Counted from the first letter of the stretch, positions 24,814-33,949 are shown. The stretch: DNA of 64,000 nucleotides from Ottowia flava (GCF_008017535.1 NZ_VRUA01000002.1:124001-188000), one strand, 5' to 3'. Notes: generated by a model not told the origin, from the sequence alone. Made by a program: numbers and translations.

Positions 24814-26058
24814 TCACACCCGGCCGAAGGCCCAGCCGCTGGCCGCCTGCGTCCCCTCGACCTGGTCGATCAGGCGCAGCAACGGCGTCAACTCGCGGTA
24901 GCGCCCGGCCGTGTGGCGGATGTAGGCGACGAAGCGCGGCGCGTCGGCCAGGTATTTGGGCTTGCCGTCGCGCAGCGTCAGGCGGGCAAAGATGCCGGCC
25001 ACTTTCAGGTGGCGCTGCAGCCCCATCCACTCCACGGCGCGCCAGAAGCTGCCGAAGTCGCTGTGCCAGTCCTCGAAATCCATCAAGCCGGCCTTGCGCG
25101 CGCGCTCCCAGTAGCGCACGGTGATGTCGATCACGAATTCCTCGTCCCAGGTGAGGAAGGCGTCGCGCATGAGGCTGGCGATGTCGTAGGTCAGCGGGCC
25201 GTAGACGGCGTCCTGGAAATCCAGCACGCCTAACGCGACACCCTCAGCGGCGGCCCCTGCCGGCACACCCCCAGCGTTTGGGGGCACCGTCTCGCCGCCG
25301 CCCGGCCGCCCGAAGGCGGCGAGAGCCCCCTCGGGGGGCAGCGCAGCAGGCGAAGCCGCGTAGCGTGGGGGCACCATCAGATTCCTCGGCATGAAGTCGC
25401 GGTGCACGTACACGCTGGGCGCCGCCAGGTTGCGCGCGACGATCAGCTCAAAAGTCTTGTCCAGCGTCTCGCGCAGGGCGCCCTCGACGGCCACACCACG
25501 GTGCTGGCTCAGGTACCAGTCCGGGAACAGTGCCAGCTCGCGCCGCAACAGGGCTTCGTCGTACGGCGGCAGCACGCCGGGGCGGCTGGCCTGTTGCCAG
25601 GGCAGCAGCACATCCAATGCGGCTTCGTACAGCGGACGGGCGGCCTCGGGCGCGTCGGCGCTCACGTCCTCGATCATGGTGCGCGAGCCCAGGTCGGACA
25701 GCAGCATGAACCCATGGGCCTCATCCCAGGCCAGCACCTCCGGCGCGTGCAGGCCGGCATCGCGCATCAACGCCGCCACCCGCACGAAGGGGGCGCTGTT
25801 TTCCTTGTCCGGCGGCGCATCCATGACGATGCGGCTGCCACCGTCCAGCGTGTCCACGCGCAGGTAACGGCGAAAGCTGGCGTCGGCCGAGGCGATGCGC
25901 ACGCTGTCCGGGCGCAAGCGCTGTGCGGCGGCCAGGCCCCCGAGCCACCCATCGAAGGCGGCATGGCGCTCGGCGTCCGACCAAGGCAGGGGCAACGGTG
26001 TGTCACGGGCTGTGACAGCGTCGGCAGCAGAAGGAATGTGAGGGGGCGCGGCGCTCAT
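24814..26058 (-). CDS. AmgK-like sugar kinase (aminoglycoside phosphotransferase fold) with a repeat-encoded insertion
   Basis: Phosphotransferase of 414 residues. The catalytic loop VHRDFMPRNLMV contains D221 and the metal-binding FQD is D283. Location divergent from lptD matches the N-acetylmuramate/N-acetylglucosamine kinase AmgK of cell-wall recycling, but its usual partner murU is not next to it. Between the catalytic loop and GVLDFQDAVYGP, where relatives have a few residues, there are about 45 extra (230-275), rich in Pro, Ala and Gly and encoded by a GC-rich repeat (Rep-C). The frame is intact. The start codon overlaps the lptD start codon by two bases on the opposite strand. Confidence 0.8.
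   Translation of the reverse strand: MSAAPPHIPSAADAVTARDTPLPLPWSDAERHAAFDGWLGGLAAAQRLRPDSVRIASADASFRRYLRVDTLDGGSRIVMDAPPDKENSAPFVRVAALMRDAGLHAPEVLAWDEAHGFMLLSDLGSRTMIEDVSADAPEAARPLYEAALDVLLPWQQASRPGVLPPYDEALLRRELALFPDWYLSQHRGVAVEGALRETLDKTFELIVARNLAAPSVYVHRDFMPRNLMVPPRYAASPAALPPEGALAAFGRPGGGETVPPNAGGVPAGAAAEGVALGVLDFQDAVYGPLTYDIASLMRDAFLTWDEEFVIDITVRYWERARKAGLMDFEDWHSDFGSFWRAVEWMGLQRHLKVAGIFARLTLRDGKPKYLADAPRFVAYIRHTAGRYRELTPLLRLIDQVEGTQAASGWAFGRV
25234..25371. repeat. Rep-C element inside the AmgK-like gene
   Basis: GC-rich block with internal inverted repeats (for example GCCCCCTCGGGGGGC and CGCCGCCC...GGGCGGC-type arms, and CCCCCAGCGTTTGGGGG) lying exactly where the kinase has extra residues. 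It resembles, from memory, an element common between genes in Comamonadaceae. Only one clear copy in this window. Confidence 0.6.
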
Positions 26059-28534
26059 GGATAATCGATTCTACAAACCGCGTCCCCTCGGGGCATGCCC
26101 GTTTCGACATTCCGCAGTGCAGGTACCCCCGCTTCTCTCCAACCGCCCTCCCGCACGTCCTCTCGCCCGACCGTCCGGTCTGCGGCCAGTGGCCGCGGGC
26201 GTGCTGGCCCTGCTGGCCAGTGCGGCGCTGGCTCAACCCAGCCCGACCGATCCCGCTCACACGCCCGCGTCGGACGCGCCGCTCACCCTGCACGCCAGCC
26301 CGATGCTTTCCGAATCCGTGCCCGAACGCAGCGGTCAGGCCAGCATCATCTATGGCGAACACATCAGTGGCCGGCCCGACCTGGAAACCGTGATCGAAGG
26401 CGACGCCGAGTTGCGCCAGCCCGGCTTCGTGCTGCGCAGCAACCGTCTGACCTACGACCAGACCACCGACGTGGTCACCGCCAACGGCGATGTGCGCATC
26501 AACTCGCGCGGTGACCGCTTCACCGGCGTCGAGGGGCAAATCCAGGTCGATGCGTTCGAAGGCTTCGTGCTGCAACCGACCTACCAGTTGCTGGCCAACG
26601 GTGGCCACGGTCAGGGCGAGAGGCTGGAACTGCTCGACCGTGACCGCGCCACGGTGCTGTCGGCCGACTACACCACCTGCCGGCGCGGCGGCCCGGACTG
26701 GATGCCCGACTGGATCCTGCGTGCCAACCGGCTCGAGCTGGACCAGGAAGACCAGGTCGGCCGCGCGGAAGGCGCGGTGCTGGAGTTCAAGGGCCAGCCC
26801 ATCCTGCCGCTGCCCTCCATGAGCTTCCCGCTCAGCGACCAGCGCAAATCCGGCTGGCTGCCCGCCACCGTGGGGCTGGACAACAAGAGCGGCCTGAACC
26901 TGACGCTGCCCTACTACTGGAACATCGCGCCCAACCGCGACGCCACCATCACGCCCGATGTCATGCTGCGCCGCGGCGTCGACGTGGGCGGCGAGTTCCG
27001 CTACCTCGAGAACAACTACAGCGGCATCGTCAATGCGCACTACATGCCCAACGACAAGCTGCGCGACCGTGACCGCTGGGGTTACTTCGTGCGCCACAAC
27101 GGGCTGTACGACACCGGCATCTCGCCGATCGGTGGCGTCGGCCTGGGCCTGAGCCTCAACCGGGTGAGCGACAACAACCACTGGCGCGACTTCACGCGCA
27201 AGGGCCTGTCGCTGACCACCCGCCTGCTGGCCAACGACGGCAGCCTGAGCTGGTCCAAGGGCGACTTTGCCTTGAGTGCGCGGGCACTGAAGTGGCAGAC
27301 GCTGCAGGACGTGACCGCGCCCATCGTCCCGCCCTACGATCGCCTGCCGCAGCTGACCGGCCGCTGGGCCAAGGTCAACGACCGCGGCTTCGACTATTCG
27401 GTCGAGGCGGACTACACCCGCTTTCGGGCCGACCGCCTGCTGACCAATCAGCCCAACGCCGACCGCAGCTACCTGTGGGGCCAGCTGTCGCGCCCGTTCC
27501 TGCGTTCCTGGGGCTTCTTCACGCCCAAGGTGCAACTCCATTCGGCACACTACAAGTTTGATGGTGGTCTGGTCGGCGGCGCCAACTCGGCCAGTCGCAC
27601 CGTGCCCACGGTGAGCCTGGACGGCGGCCTGGTGTTCGAGCGCGACGCAAGCTATTTCGGCCGCGCCTTCCGCCAGACGCTGGAGCCGCGGCTGATGTAC
27701 GTGTACACGCCCTACCGCAACCAGAATCTGATCCCGAATTACGACACCGGGCCGTACGACTTCAACTTCGCGACCATCTGGTCGGAAAACGCCTTCGCCG
27801 GCCATGACCGGGTGGTCGACAACAACCTGGTCACGGCCGGACTGACCACGCGCCTGCTCGACCCCGAAACCGGTGCCGAAGCGATCCGCCTGGGCGTAGC
27901 CCAGCGCTACCGCTTCTCGCCCCAGCAGGTCGTGCTGCCGGGCGGCAAACCGTATGCGCGCGGCCTGTCCGACCTGATGCTGGGCGCCTCGATCAACTGG
28001 AACCCCCAGTGGTCGTTCGACACGGTCGTTCAGTACAACCCCGACACGCACCGCAGCACGCGCACCACCGTGCATGCCCGCTATTCGCCGGGTAAGTTCC
28101 GCACCCTGAGCGTGGCCTACCGCAACCAGCGCGACCTGCTGAGCGAATCGGTGGACGTGGGCTGGCAATGGCCGCTGGGCGATCTGGTTGGCCGGCGCGG
28201 CGAACTTGGCACCACCACGTCCGGTGGCGGCGGCAGCTGCAACGGGCGCTGGTATGGCGTTGGCCGCCTCAACTACAGCCTGCGCGACAAGAAACTGGTG
28301 GACGCCGTGGTCGGCCTCGAGTACGACGCAGGCTGCTGGATTGGCCGGATCGTCTTCGAGAAGCTCACCAGTTCGGTCACCTCGTCCACCAAGCGCATCA
28401 TGTTCCAGCTGGAATTCGTCGGGCTGTCCAGACTGGGCACCAACCCGCTGCGCTCGCTGCGCAACAACATCCCGGGCTATCAGTACCTGCGCCAGGAAAC
28501 CTCCACCCCGAGCCGGTTCACCGCCTATGACTAA
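26057..28534 (+). CDS. lptD: LPS-assembly protein LptD
   Basis: Outer-membrane protein of 825 residues that inserts lipopolysaccharide with LptE. An N-terminal extension with a hydrophobic segment ending LLASAALAQ is the signal peptide. The periplasmic OstA/LptA-like jellyroll follows (about 95-220; GDAELRQPGFVLRSNRLTYD) and then the large LptD beta-barrel. ATG 26057 follows GAGGGGG by 10 nt, but in-frame GTG codons downstream are also possible. The gene overlaps surA by 8 nt; lptD-surA-rsmA is a conserved outer-membrane biogenesis operon. Confidence 0.95.
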   Translation: MDNRFYKPRPLGACPFRHSAVQVPPLLSNRPPARPLARPSGLRPVAAGVLALLASAALAQPSPTDPAHTPASDAPLTLHASPMLSESVPERSGQASIIYGEHISGRPDLETVIEGDAELRQPGFVLRSNRLTYDQTTDVVTANGDVRINSRGDRFTGVEGQIQVDAFEGFVLQPTYQLLANGGHGQGERLELLDRDRATVLSADYTTCRRGGPDWMPDWILRANRLELDQEDQVGRAEGAVLEFKGQPILPLPSMSFPLSDQRKSGWLPATVGLDNKSGLNLTLPYYWNIAPNRDATITPDVMLRRGVDVGGEFRYLENNYSGIVNAHYMPNDKLRDRDRWGYFVRHNGLYDTGISPIGGVGLGLSLNRVSDNNHWRDFTRKGLSLTTRLLANDGSLSWSKGDFALSARALKWQTLQDVTAPIVPPYDRLPQLTGRWAKVNDRGFDYSVEADYTRFRADRLLTNQPNADRSYLWGQLSRPFLRSWGFFTPKVQLHSAHYKFDGGLVGGANSASRTVPTVSLDGGLVFERDASYFGRAFRQTLEPRLMYVYTPYRNQNLIPNYDTGPYDFNFATIWSENAFAGHDRVVDNNLVTAGLTTRLLDPETGAEAIRLGVAQRYRFSPQQVVLPGGKPYARGLSDLMLGASINWNPQWSFDTVVQYNPDTHRSTRTTVHARYSPGKFRTLSVAYRNQRDLLSESVDVGWQWPLGDLVGRRGELGTTTSGGGGSCNGRWYGVGRLNYSLRDKKLVDAVVGLEYDAGCWIGRIVFEKLTSSVTSSTKRIMFQLEFVGLSRLGTNPLRSLRNNIPGYQYLRQETSTPSRFTAYD

Positions 28535-30092
28535 GACCTCCCGCTCTTTCCGCCTTCAGCGCCTCGCGGCACGGGCCACGCTGCCGCTGCTCTGTGCCGC
28601 GCTGGCGATTCCCGCGCATGCCCAGTCGACTGACTCGGCAAGCAGCAACAAGGGCAAGACCCAGCGCGCGGCGCCGAAGGCCGCTGCCAAGCCCGCGCCC
28701 AAGCGGGCGGCCAAGCCAGCCGCCAAAGCCGCGAAGAAGCCCGCCACAAGCAAGCCCGCTGTAACGCCTGCCAAGCCCGCACCCGCCGCCAGCAGCCCTG
28801 CCGCGGCTGGGGCGACGCCCGCAGCAGCCGCAGCCACAACCAGCGCCGCCCCGCGCGAAGCCGACTACATCGTCGCCGTGGTCAACAGCGAGCCCGTCAC
28901 CAACAACGAGGTCCGAGCACGTGCCGCGCGCGCCGCACAACAGCTGAGCGAACGCGGCGTTCCCACGCCGCCAACCGCCGACTTGCGCAAGGAAGTGTTG
29001 GAGCGCCTGATCTCCGAGCGCGCCCAGTTGCAGTACGCGCGCGAGACCGGCATCAAGGTGGACGACGCAGCACTGGAGCAGGCCGAACTGGCCATCGCCC
29101 GCCAGAATGAACTGAAAAGCATCGACGAACTGCACCGCCAGGTGCAGCAGCAGATGGGCATCACGGTAAAGGATTTCCGTGACGACATACGCAACCAGGT
29201 CACGCTGGCGCGTCTGCGCGAGCGCGAGGTCGAACCCAAGCTCAAGGTCACCGACTCCGAGGTCGACGCCTTCATCCGCGAGCAGACCGGCGTGCGCGCG
29301 CCAGGTCAGGACATCAACCTGGCGATGATCCTGGTGGCCGTGCCCGAAGGCGCGAATGCTGCCGAGCGCACCAAGCTGCAGCAGCGAGCCGACGACGTGG
29401 CGCGCCGCGCCAAAGCGGGCGAGGACTTCGCCAAGCTGGCCACCGAGTTCTCCGACGCCAACAACCGCGGCCGCGACGGTGGCGTGCTGGGCCTGCGCTC
29501 GGCCGACAAGTACCCTGAGCTGTTCGTGCGCGCCACGCAGCGTTCGCGCATCGGCGACATCGTCGGTCCGCTGAAGTCGGACGCCGGCTTTCACGTGATC
29601 AAGGTGCTTGAGCGCAAGCGCAACAACGATCTGCCCGAAGTGCGGATCCCGCAGACGCACGCACATCACATCCTGCTCAAGGTGGGCGCGAACCAGAGCG
29701 AGCGGGTCGCGCGCGACCGTGCCGCCGACATGCGCCGCCGCATCCTGGCCAAGCAGGCCGACTTCGAAACCGTGGCGCGTGAAAACTCGCAGGACGAAAG
29801 CGCGGCCGAAGGGGGCGATCTGGGCTGGGTCAGCCCCGGCCAGTTCGTGCCCGAGTTTGAGCAGGCGATGAACAACCTGGACCCAGGGCAGATCAGCCCA
29901 CCGATCGTCACCCGCTTTGGCGTGCACCTGATCCGCGTGGACGAACGCACCGAGCGCACGCTCTCGTCGGACGAGCAGCGCCAGTTGGCACGCAACATGC
30001 TGCGCGAGAAAAAGGCGCAGGAATCGTTCGACACCTGGGCTCGTGAAGTGCGCGGCCGGGCGTATGTGGAATACCGCGACCCGCCACGGTGA
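28527..30092 (+). CDS. surA: Periplasmic chaperone/peptidyl-prolyl isomerase SurA with a long Lys/Ala/Pro linker
   Basis: Chaperone for outer-membrane proteins. Signal peptide 1-32 (cleavage after AHA), then a low-complexity region 40-110 rich in Lys, Ala and Pro (runs such as KAAAKPAPKRAAKPAAKAAK), the SurA N-terminal chaperone domain from about 112, and two parvulin domains near 265-370 and 380-475. At 521 residues it is about 90 longer than E. coli SurA, almost all due to the basic linker. The ATG overlaps the end of lptD by 8 nt. A Rep-B element follows the stop codon. Confidence 0.95.
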   Translation: MTKTSRSFRLQRLAARATLPLLCAALAIPAHAQSTDSASSNKGKTQRAAPKAAAKPAPKRAAKPAAKAAKKPATSKPAVTPAKPAPAASSPAAAGATPAAAAATTSAAPREADYIVAVVNSEPVTNNEVRARAARAAQQLSERGVPTPPTADLRKEVLERLISERAQLQYARETGIKVDDAALEQAELAIARQNELKSIDELHRQVQQQMGITVKDFRDDIRNQVTLARLREREVEPKLKVTDSEVDAFIREQTGVRAPGQDINLAMILVAVPEGANAAERTKLQQRADDVARRAKAGEDFAKLATEFSDANNRGRDGGVLGLRSADKYPELFVRATQRSRIGDIVGPLKSDAGFHVIKVLERKRNNDLPEVRIPQTHAHHILLKVGANQSERVARDRAADMRRRILAKQADFETVARENSQDESAAEGGDLGWVSPGQFVPEFEQAMNNLDPGQISPPIVTRFGVHLIRVDERTERTLSSDEQRQLARNMLREKKAQESFDTWAREVRGRAYVEYRDPPR

Positions 30093-30101
30093 TCCAGGAA
30101 C

Positions 30102-30255
30102 ACCCCCCTGAGCGGCTGCGCCGCTTCCCCCCGCTCTCTGCGCGCTGCGCGCTTCGGGCAGAGGGACAACGCCAGTGCGCGGCGCAGGTCCGCGCACGGC
30201 GTTCGCTGGTGCGGCCTGCTCCGCGGTCGCCGGCTCGGTGGAATGCCACACGGTG
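30102..30255 (+). repeat. Rep-B copy 2, between surA and rsmA
   Basis: ACCCCCCTGAG begins 9 nt after the surA stop. The hairpin GTGCGCGG-CGCAGGT-CCGCGCAC (30175-30197) differs from copy 1 by a compensating base-pair change. It makes up most of the 229-nt gap. Confidence 0.8.
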
Positions 30256-30321
30256 CCGGGCTTTTGCGAGCCCCTGGCAGCCACACGGATTGATCGGCGG
30301 CGTCACCGGCTCGCCCGCGCC

Positions 30322-31092
30322 ATGAAACACATCGCGCGCAAGCGTTTCGGCCAGCACTTCCTGTCTGACCCGGCGATCATCGACGCGATCGTGCGCGCGA
30401 TCGATCCGCGGCCGGGGGACGCGATGGTGGAAATCGGCCCCGGTCTGGCGGCGCTGACGCAGCCGCTGGTGGAGCGCCTGGGCGCGCTGACGGTGATCGA
30501 GCTGGACCGCGATCTGGCGGCGCGGTTGCGCGCGCACCCGCAGCTGCGCGTGATCGAATCTGACGTGCTAAAAGTGGATTTCGCCCAAGTCCAGCCAGCG
30601 CAGCCAGCTACGAAATTAAGAGTCGTCGGCAACCTGCCCTACAACATCTCCACGCCCATCCTGTTCCACCTGCTGCCCTTTGCCGGGCTGGTGCAGGACC
30701 AGCACTTTATGCTGCAAAAGGAAGTGATCGACCGCATGGTGGCCACGCCGTCGACGTCGGACTACAGCCGCCTGTCGGTCATGCTGCAGTGGCGCTACGC
30801 GATGGAGAACGTGCTGTTCGTGCCGCCCGAAGCGTTCGATCCGCCGCCCAAGGTCGATTCGGCCGTGGTGCGAATGCTGCCGCGCGACCATTTCGAAGCG
30901 CTCGACGTTGACGCCTTCTCGCAACTCGTGCAGACCGCCTTCAGCCAGCGCCGCAAGCTGCTGCGCCACTCGCTCGGCAAATGGCTGGACGCGCGCGGGT
31001 TTGCCGGCCACTTTGACGTGCAGCGCCGTGCCGAAGAGGTGCCGGTGGGCGAATACATCTCACTGGCGCAGGCGCTGCAGGGCGGCGCCTGA
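30322..31092 (+). CDS. rsmA: 16S rRNA (adenine(1518)/(1519)-N6)-dimethyltransferase RsmA (KsgA)
   Basis: Enzyme of 256 residues that dimethylates A1518 and A1519 late in 30S assembly. ATG 30322 ([14 protein letters not shown]) is the conserved start; the frame upstream runs through the Rep-B element. SAM motif [14 protein letters not shown] (36-49) and catalytic NLPY (104-107) are present. Residues about 83-100, just before VVGNLPYN, are encoded by a sequence that matches Rep-A (CCAGCGCAGCCAGCTACGAA) and is locally A/T-rich. Third gene of lptD-surA-rsmA. Confidence 0.96.
   Translation: MKHIARKRFGQHFLSDPAIIDAIVRAIDPRPGDAMVEIGPGLAALTQPLVERLGALTVIELDRDLAARLRAHPQLRVIESDVLKVDFAQVQPAQPATKLRVVGNLPYNISTPILFHLLPFAGLVQDQHFMLQKEVIDRMVATPSTSDYSRLSVMLQWRYAMENVLFVPPEAFDPPPKVDSAVVRMLPRDHFEALDVDAFSQLVQTAFSQRRKLLRHSLGKWLDARGFAGHFDVQRRAEEVPVGEYISLAQALQGGA
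30569..30622 (+). repeat. Rep-A copy 9, inside rsmA
   Basis: Matches the Rep-A order ATTTCGCCCAAG ... AGCGCAGCCAGCTACGAAAT, in frame with rsmA. Less certain than the intergenic copies because the protein segment is of normal length. Confidence 0.45.
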
Positions 31093-31126
31093 GCGCGCCG
31101 CGCGGGTCTGCCGCGCACTGCCGAAT

Positions 31127-31190
31127 ACTATCTTTTTGCTAGCTGGCCGCGCAGATTGCCGTAGGGCCGACGGCCGAAAAGGCATTGCAT
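31127..31190 (-). repeat. Rep-A copy 10
   Basis: Between rsmA and the enoyl-CoA hydratase gene, which converge. Minus-strand core CGGCCCTACGGCAATCTGCG then CGGCCAGCTAGCAAAAAGATAG. Confidence 0.7.
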
Positions 31191-31233
31191 CGCCAGCCAG
31201 CATGGTGACGCGCCAACGCGGCGCGCCTGTCCC

Positions 31234-31998
31234 TCAGCACTGGCTGAAATCGGGCTTTCTTTTCTGCATGAACGCCGTCATCGCTTCGCGCGCGGCGGGC
31301 TCACCCAGCATGCGGCGGAAGTGGGCGCCTTCTTCGTCCATGCGCTCAATCACGGCCTGCTGCTGACCGCCCTTCATCAACTGCTTGGTCGTGATCAGGC
31401 TGCTGAGCGGCTTGGCGGCGAGCTTCAGCGCCTGCTCACGTGCGAAGCGGTTGCACTCGCTGGGCGGCAGCACGCGGTTGACCAGGCCGACCTCTAGCGC
31501 AGCTTCGGCCATGAAGGGCTCACCCAGCAGCAGCGCTTCGGCCGCGCGGTGGTAGCCGAACATCTGAGGCACCAGCAGGCTGGACGCGGCTTCCGGGCAC
31601 AGGCCGAGGTTGACGAAGGGCATGGAGAACGCGGCGTTGTCGCCCGCGTAGACCAGGTCGCAATGGAACAGCATGGTGGTGCCCACGCCCACCGCCGGGC
31701 CGCACACGGCGGCCACCAGCGGTTTGGGCAGCGTGGCGATGGCGCGCAGGAAGCGGAACACCGGCGAATCCGTGCCGGCCGGCGTGTTCTTCAGGAAATC
31801 CTCCAGGTCGTTGCCGGCCGAGAACACGGTCTCGTGCCCCTGGACCAGCACCACGCGCACCGCGTCGTGGGTGGCTGCACCTTCGATGGCGGTGGCCAGC
31901 GCGTCGTACATGGCGACGTGGATAGAGTTCTTGCGCTCGACGCGGTTGAAGGTGAGCGTGAGCACGCCGGCTTCTTGGTGAATGAGGATGTCGGACAT
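31234..31998 (-). CDS. Enoyl-CoA hydratase/isomerase family protein
   Basis: Crotonase-fold protein of 254 residues. The oxyanion-hole segments FSAGNDLEDFL and CGPAVGVGTTMLFHCDLVYA are present. The usual second catalytic glutamate position reads NLGLCPEAASS, so it may be an isomerase-like (PaaG/ECI-type) member instead of a classic hydratase. Last gene of the minus-strand fatty-acid/acyl-CoA cluster. Confidence 0.87.
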   Translation of the reverse strand: MSDILIHQEAGVLTLTFNRVERKNSIHVAMYDALATAIEGAATHDAVRVVLVQGHETVFSAGNDLEDFLKNTPAGTDSPVFRFLRAIATLPKPLVAAVCGPAVGVGTTMLFHCDLVYAGDNAAFSMPFVNLGLCPEAASSLLVPQMFGYHRAAEALLLGEPFMAEAALEVGLVNRVLPPSECNRFAREQALKLAAKPLSSLITTKQLMKGGQQQAVIERMDEEGAHFRRMLGEPAAREAMTAFMQKRKPDFSQC

Positions 31999-32030
31999 AC
32001 GAATTGCGTGGGTTGGGGTGAACGGAAAAA

Positions 32031-32100
32031 AATATTGCGCTACAAATTACGGAGCTGCCCGCGCAATCCCATCTAGGGCCACAGGCAATTTTGGCTTGAA
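32031..32100 (-). repeat. Rep-A copy 11
   Basis: Between the thioesterase-like gene and the enoyl-CoA hydratase gene. Minus-strand core CAAAATTGCCTGTGGCCCTA ... TTGCGCGGGCAGCTCCG. Confidence 0.65.
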
Positions 32101-32103
32101 GCC

Positions 32104-32970
32104 CTATTCCTTGTAATAGACGATTTGCTGCGTCGTGACCAGCAGCTCGCCGGTCTGGCTCCACAGCTGGCCGGTCTGGTCGAAGAAGCCGTTGGCAAAC
32201 ACCTGGCCCGCGGCCTGGCCCAACAGAAAACCGTCGCCCACCGCGGCCAGCGTGGCGGCGTCGACGTGGAAGTACGCGGTCATCGACACGGTGCCGATCG
32301 GCGTCTGCACGGCACGGCGGCGCCACACGCGCGGAAAGAAGACGTCGGAAAACGCGGCCAGGCTGGCAAAGTCGAGCGGGCGCGGCGGCTCGTCGCGCAC
32401 CCACATGCGCGTCAGGCTCGGGGTCTCGCTGCCGTCCCATTCGGTCGGCATGGGGCCGACCAGCGGGCGCATGTTGTAGCGCTCGATCCAGCGGACCCAC
32501 CCGCGCACCTCTGCTCGCGCGACCTCGTCCGGTGCAGCCACCTCGGGCATGGGGGTGTCGTTGACGCTCCAGGTGCTGCGGCGCACGGCGGTGACGGCAG
32601 TGGCGGTCAGCACGGTGTGTTCGGCGCCCTGCGCGTCGGCCTGCGTCATGCGCAGCGTCCAGTGCTGGGTCGAACGGTTGGTGCGCGCCGGTTGCGCCCA
32701 GATGTGAAAGGGCGCGTCGGCCACGGCCGCCGCGAAGTTGACGGTGAAGGCGATGGGGTCGCCCAGGCGCTGTGGGTGCAGCAGCACGGCCTGCAGCATC
32801 TGCGCGGCCGACACACCGCCAAACGGGCCGACCATGTTGGCGTAGGCCGGGTGTGCGGCGCCGTCAAAACGCAGCGCGCCATCGGCCGCCGGGCCATCCG
32901 CCTGCGGCACCAGTGCCAGCGCCTCGTCAAGCGGATGAAGGGAGGTGGAAGAAGCGTCGCTGCGGCTCAT
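32104..32970 (-). CDS. TesB-like acyl-CoA thioesterase (double hotdog)
   Basis: Protein of 288 residues. The N-terminal hotdog half contains YANMVGPFGGVSAAQMLQA, the C-terminal half the segment VSMTAYFHVDAATL. The pattern fits the acyl-CoA thioesterase II-like family that hydrolyses acyl-CoAs. It lies between an alpha/beta hydrolase and an enoyl-CoA hydratase within an acyl-CoA metabolism cluster. Chain-length preference cannot be read from sequence. Confidence 0.78.
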   Translation of the reverse strand: MSRSDASSTSLHPLDEALALVPQADGPAADGALRFDGAAHPAYANMVGPFGGVSAAQMLQAVLLHPQRLGDPIAFTVNFAAAVADAPFHIWAQPARTNRSTQHWTLRMTQADAQGAEHTVLTATAVTAVRRSTWSVNDTPMPEVAAPDEVARAEVRGWVRWIERYNMRPLVGPMPTEWDGSETPSLTRMWVRDEPPRPLDFASLAAFSDVFFPRVWRRRAVQTPIGTVSMTAYFHVDAATLAAVGDGFLLGQAAGQVFANGFFDQTGQLWSQTGELLVTTQQIVYYKE

Positions 32971-33006
32971 GGCAAGAAGGGCGGTCAGTTCGTCAAGACA
33001 GCAAAA

Positions 33007-33939
33007 CTAACACGCGACCACGGCGGTGCTTGTCGCTTCGGTGCCTTGCCCGCGCAGTGTCGCGAGGGCGTGCAGTTCGGCTTCGGTCAGCGGCCAGAGC
33101 GCGTCGGCGCAGGCGCTTCGAAACCAGCCCAGGTGACCGATGCGCGGCAAGCCCAACGCTTCCGGCACCACGCGCTGTACGGCTTGCGGCGCGCCGGTGT
33201 AGAGCGCCAGCAAGCCCTGCAGCGAGGCCTCCGACAGCATCTCGTCGTCGCTGACCAGAAAGGCGCTGATGGGAAAGCGCACGCGCGCGTAACTGGCGCG
33301 GGCCGCCGCGCCTTCCACGCCAACGCTGTATTCGGGGTGCAGGCACCAACGCCGCCACTGCCACATGACGCCGCGCGGCAGGTCGCCGATCAGCCCCAGG
33401 CGCCTGCCCGGGAAGTAGCCCGCAAGCGCCGTGGTCACCGGCACGATGCCCCACCAGAACAGGGGCGACTGGCGCCGCTGGCGCGCCGGGTAGTGGCGCC
33501 AATAGCCGATGCCGGTGGCCACAGCGAGCAGGCCGTCCACCTGGTCCGGCTGCGCGAACAGGCCAGGCAGTTGCGCGCCCAGGCTGTGGCCCACCAGCAG
33601 CAGCGGCCCGTTGGGTGTGGTCGCGCGCGCGTGGGCGACCACGCTTTCAAAGTCCCGCGCCCAGTCGTGGAGCGTGGCGCGCGATTGGCGCAGGCTGGGA
33701 CCAAGCGCGAGGGAAGCGCCCTGGCTGCGGTAGTCGAAGCTGAACACCCGCCAGCCGCGCGCCGCCAGCCAGCGCGCAAAGGGCGCGTAGTGGCTTTGCG
33801 GCACGCCCATCGCGCCGCCGATGACGACGCAGCCGTGGGCGGGCCCTGTCGGCGGGTAGCTGCGCAGCGCGATGCGGGCGCCGTCCGGCGCGCTCAGCAC
33901 CGCGTCGGAATCGGCCGCGGCAGGCGCCTGGGTCACCAC
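33007..33939 (-). CDS. Alpha/beta-hydrolase, YheT/serine aminopeptidase-like
   Basis: Protein of 310 residues. The nucleophile elbow GHSLGAQ follows LLLV. The N-terminal GGAMGVPQSHYAPFARWLA and FSFDYRSQGAS are typical of serine hydrolases annotated as alpha/beta hydrolase. It starts 10 nt after the thiolase stop and is co-directional, so it belongs to the cluster, perhaps acting on esters or lipids that feed beta-oxidation. Substrate unknown. Confidence 0.75.
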   Translation of the reverse strand: MVTQAPAAADSDAVLSAPDGARIALRSYPPTGPAHGCVVIGGAMGVPQSHYAPFARWLAARGWRVFSFDYRSQGASLALGPSLRQSRATLHDWARDFESVVAHARATTPNGPLLLVGHSLGAQLPGLFAQPDQVDGLLAVATGIGYWRHYPARQRRQSPLFWWGIVPVTTALAGYFPGRRLGLIGDLPRGVMWQWRRWCLHPEYSVGVEGAAARASYARVRFPISAFLVSDDEMLSEASLQGLLALYTGAPQAVQRVVPEALGLPRIGHLGWFRSACADALWPLTEAELHALATLRGQGTEATSTAVVAC

Positions 33940-33949
33940 GCCGCCGTGC

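Noticed and set aside
26003-28168. A 721-codon open frame on the minus strand opposite lptD
   Set aside because: Antisense shadow of lptD; no start signal and no recognisable protein.
30175-30321. Extension of rsmA upstream through the Rep-B element
   Set aside because: The conserved N-terminus [14 protein letters not shown] starts at 30322. The extension is repeat sequence.
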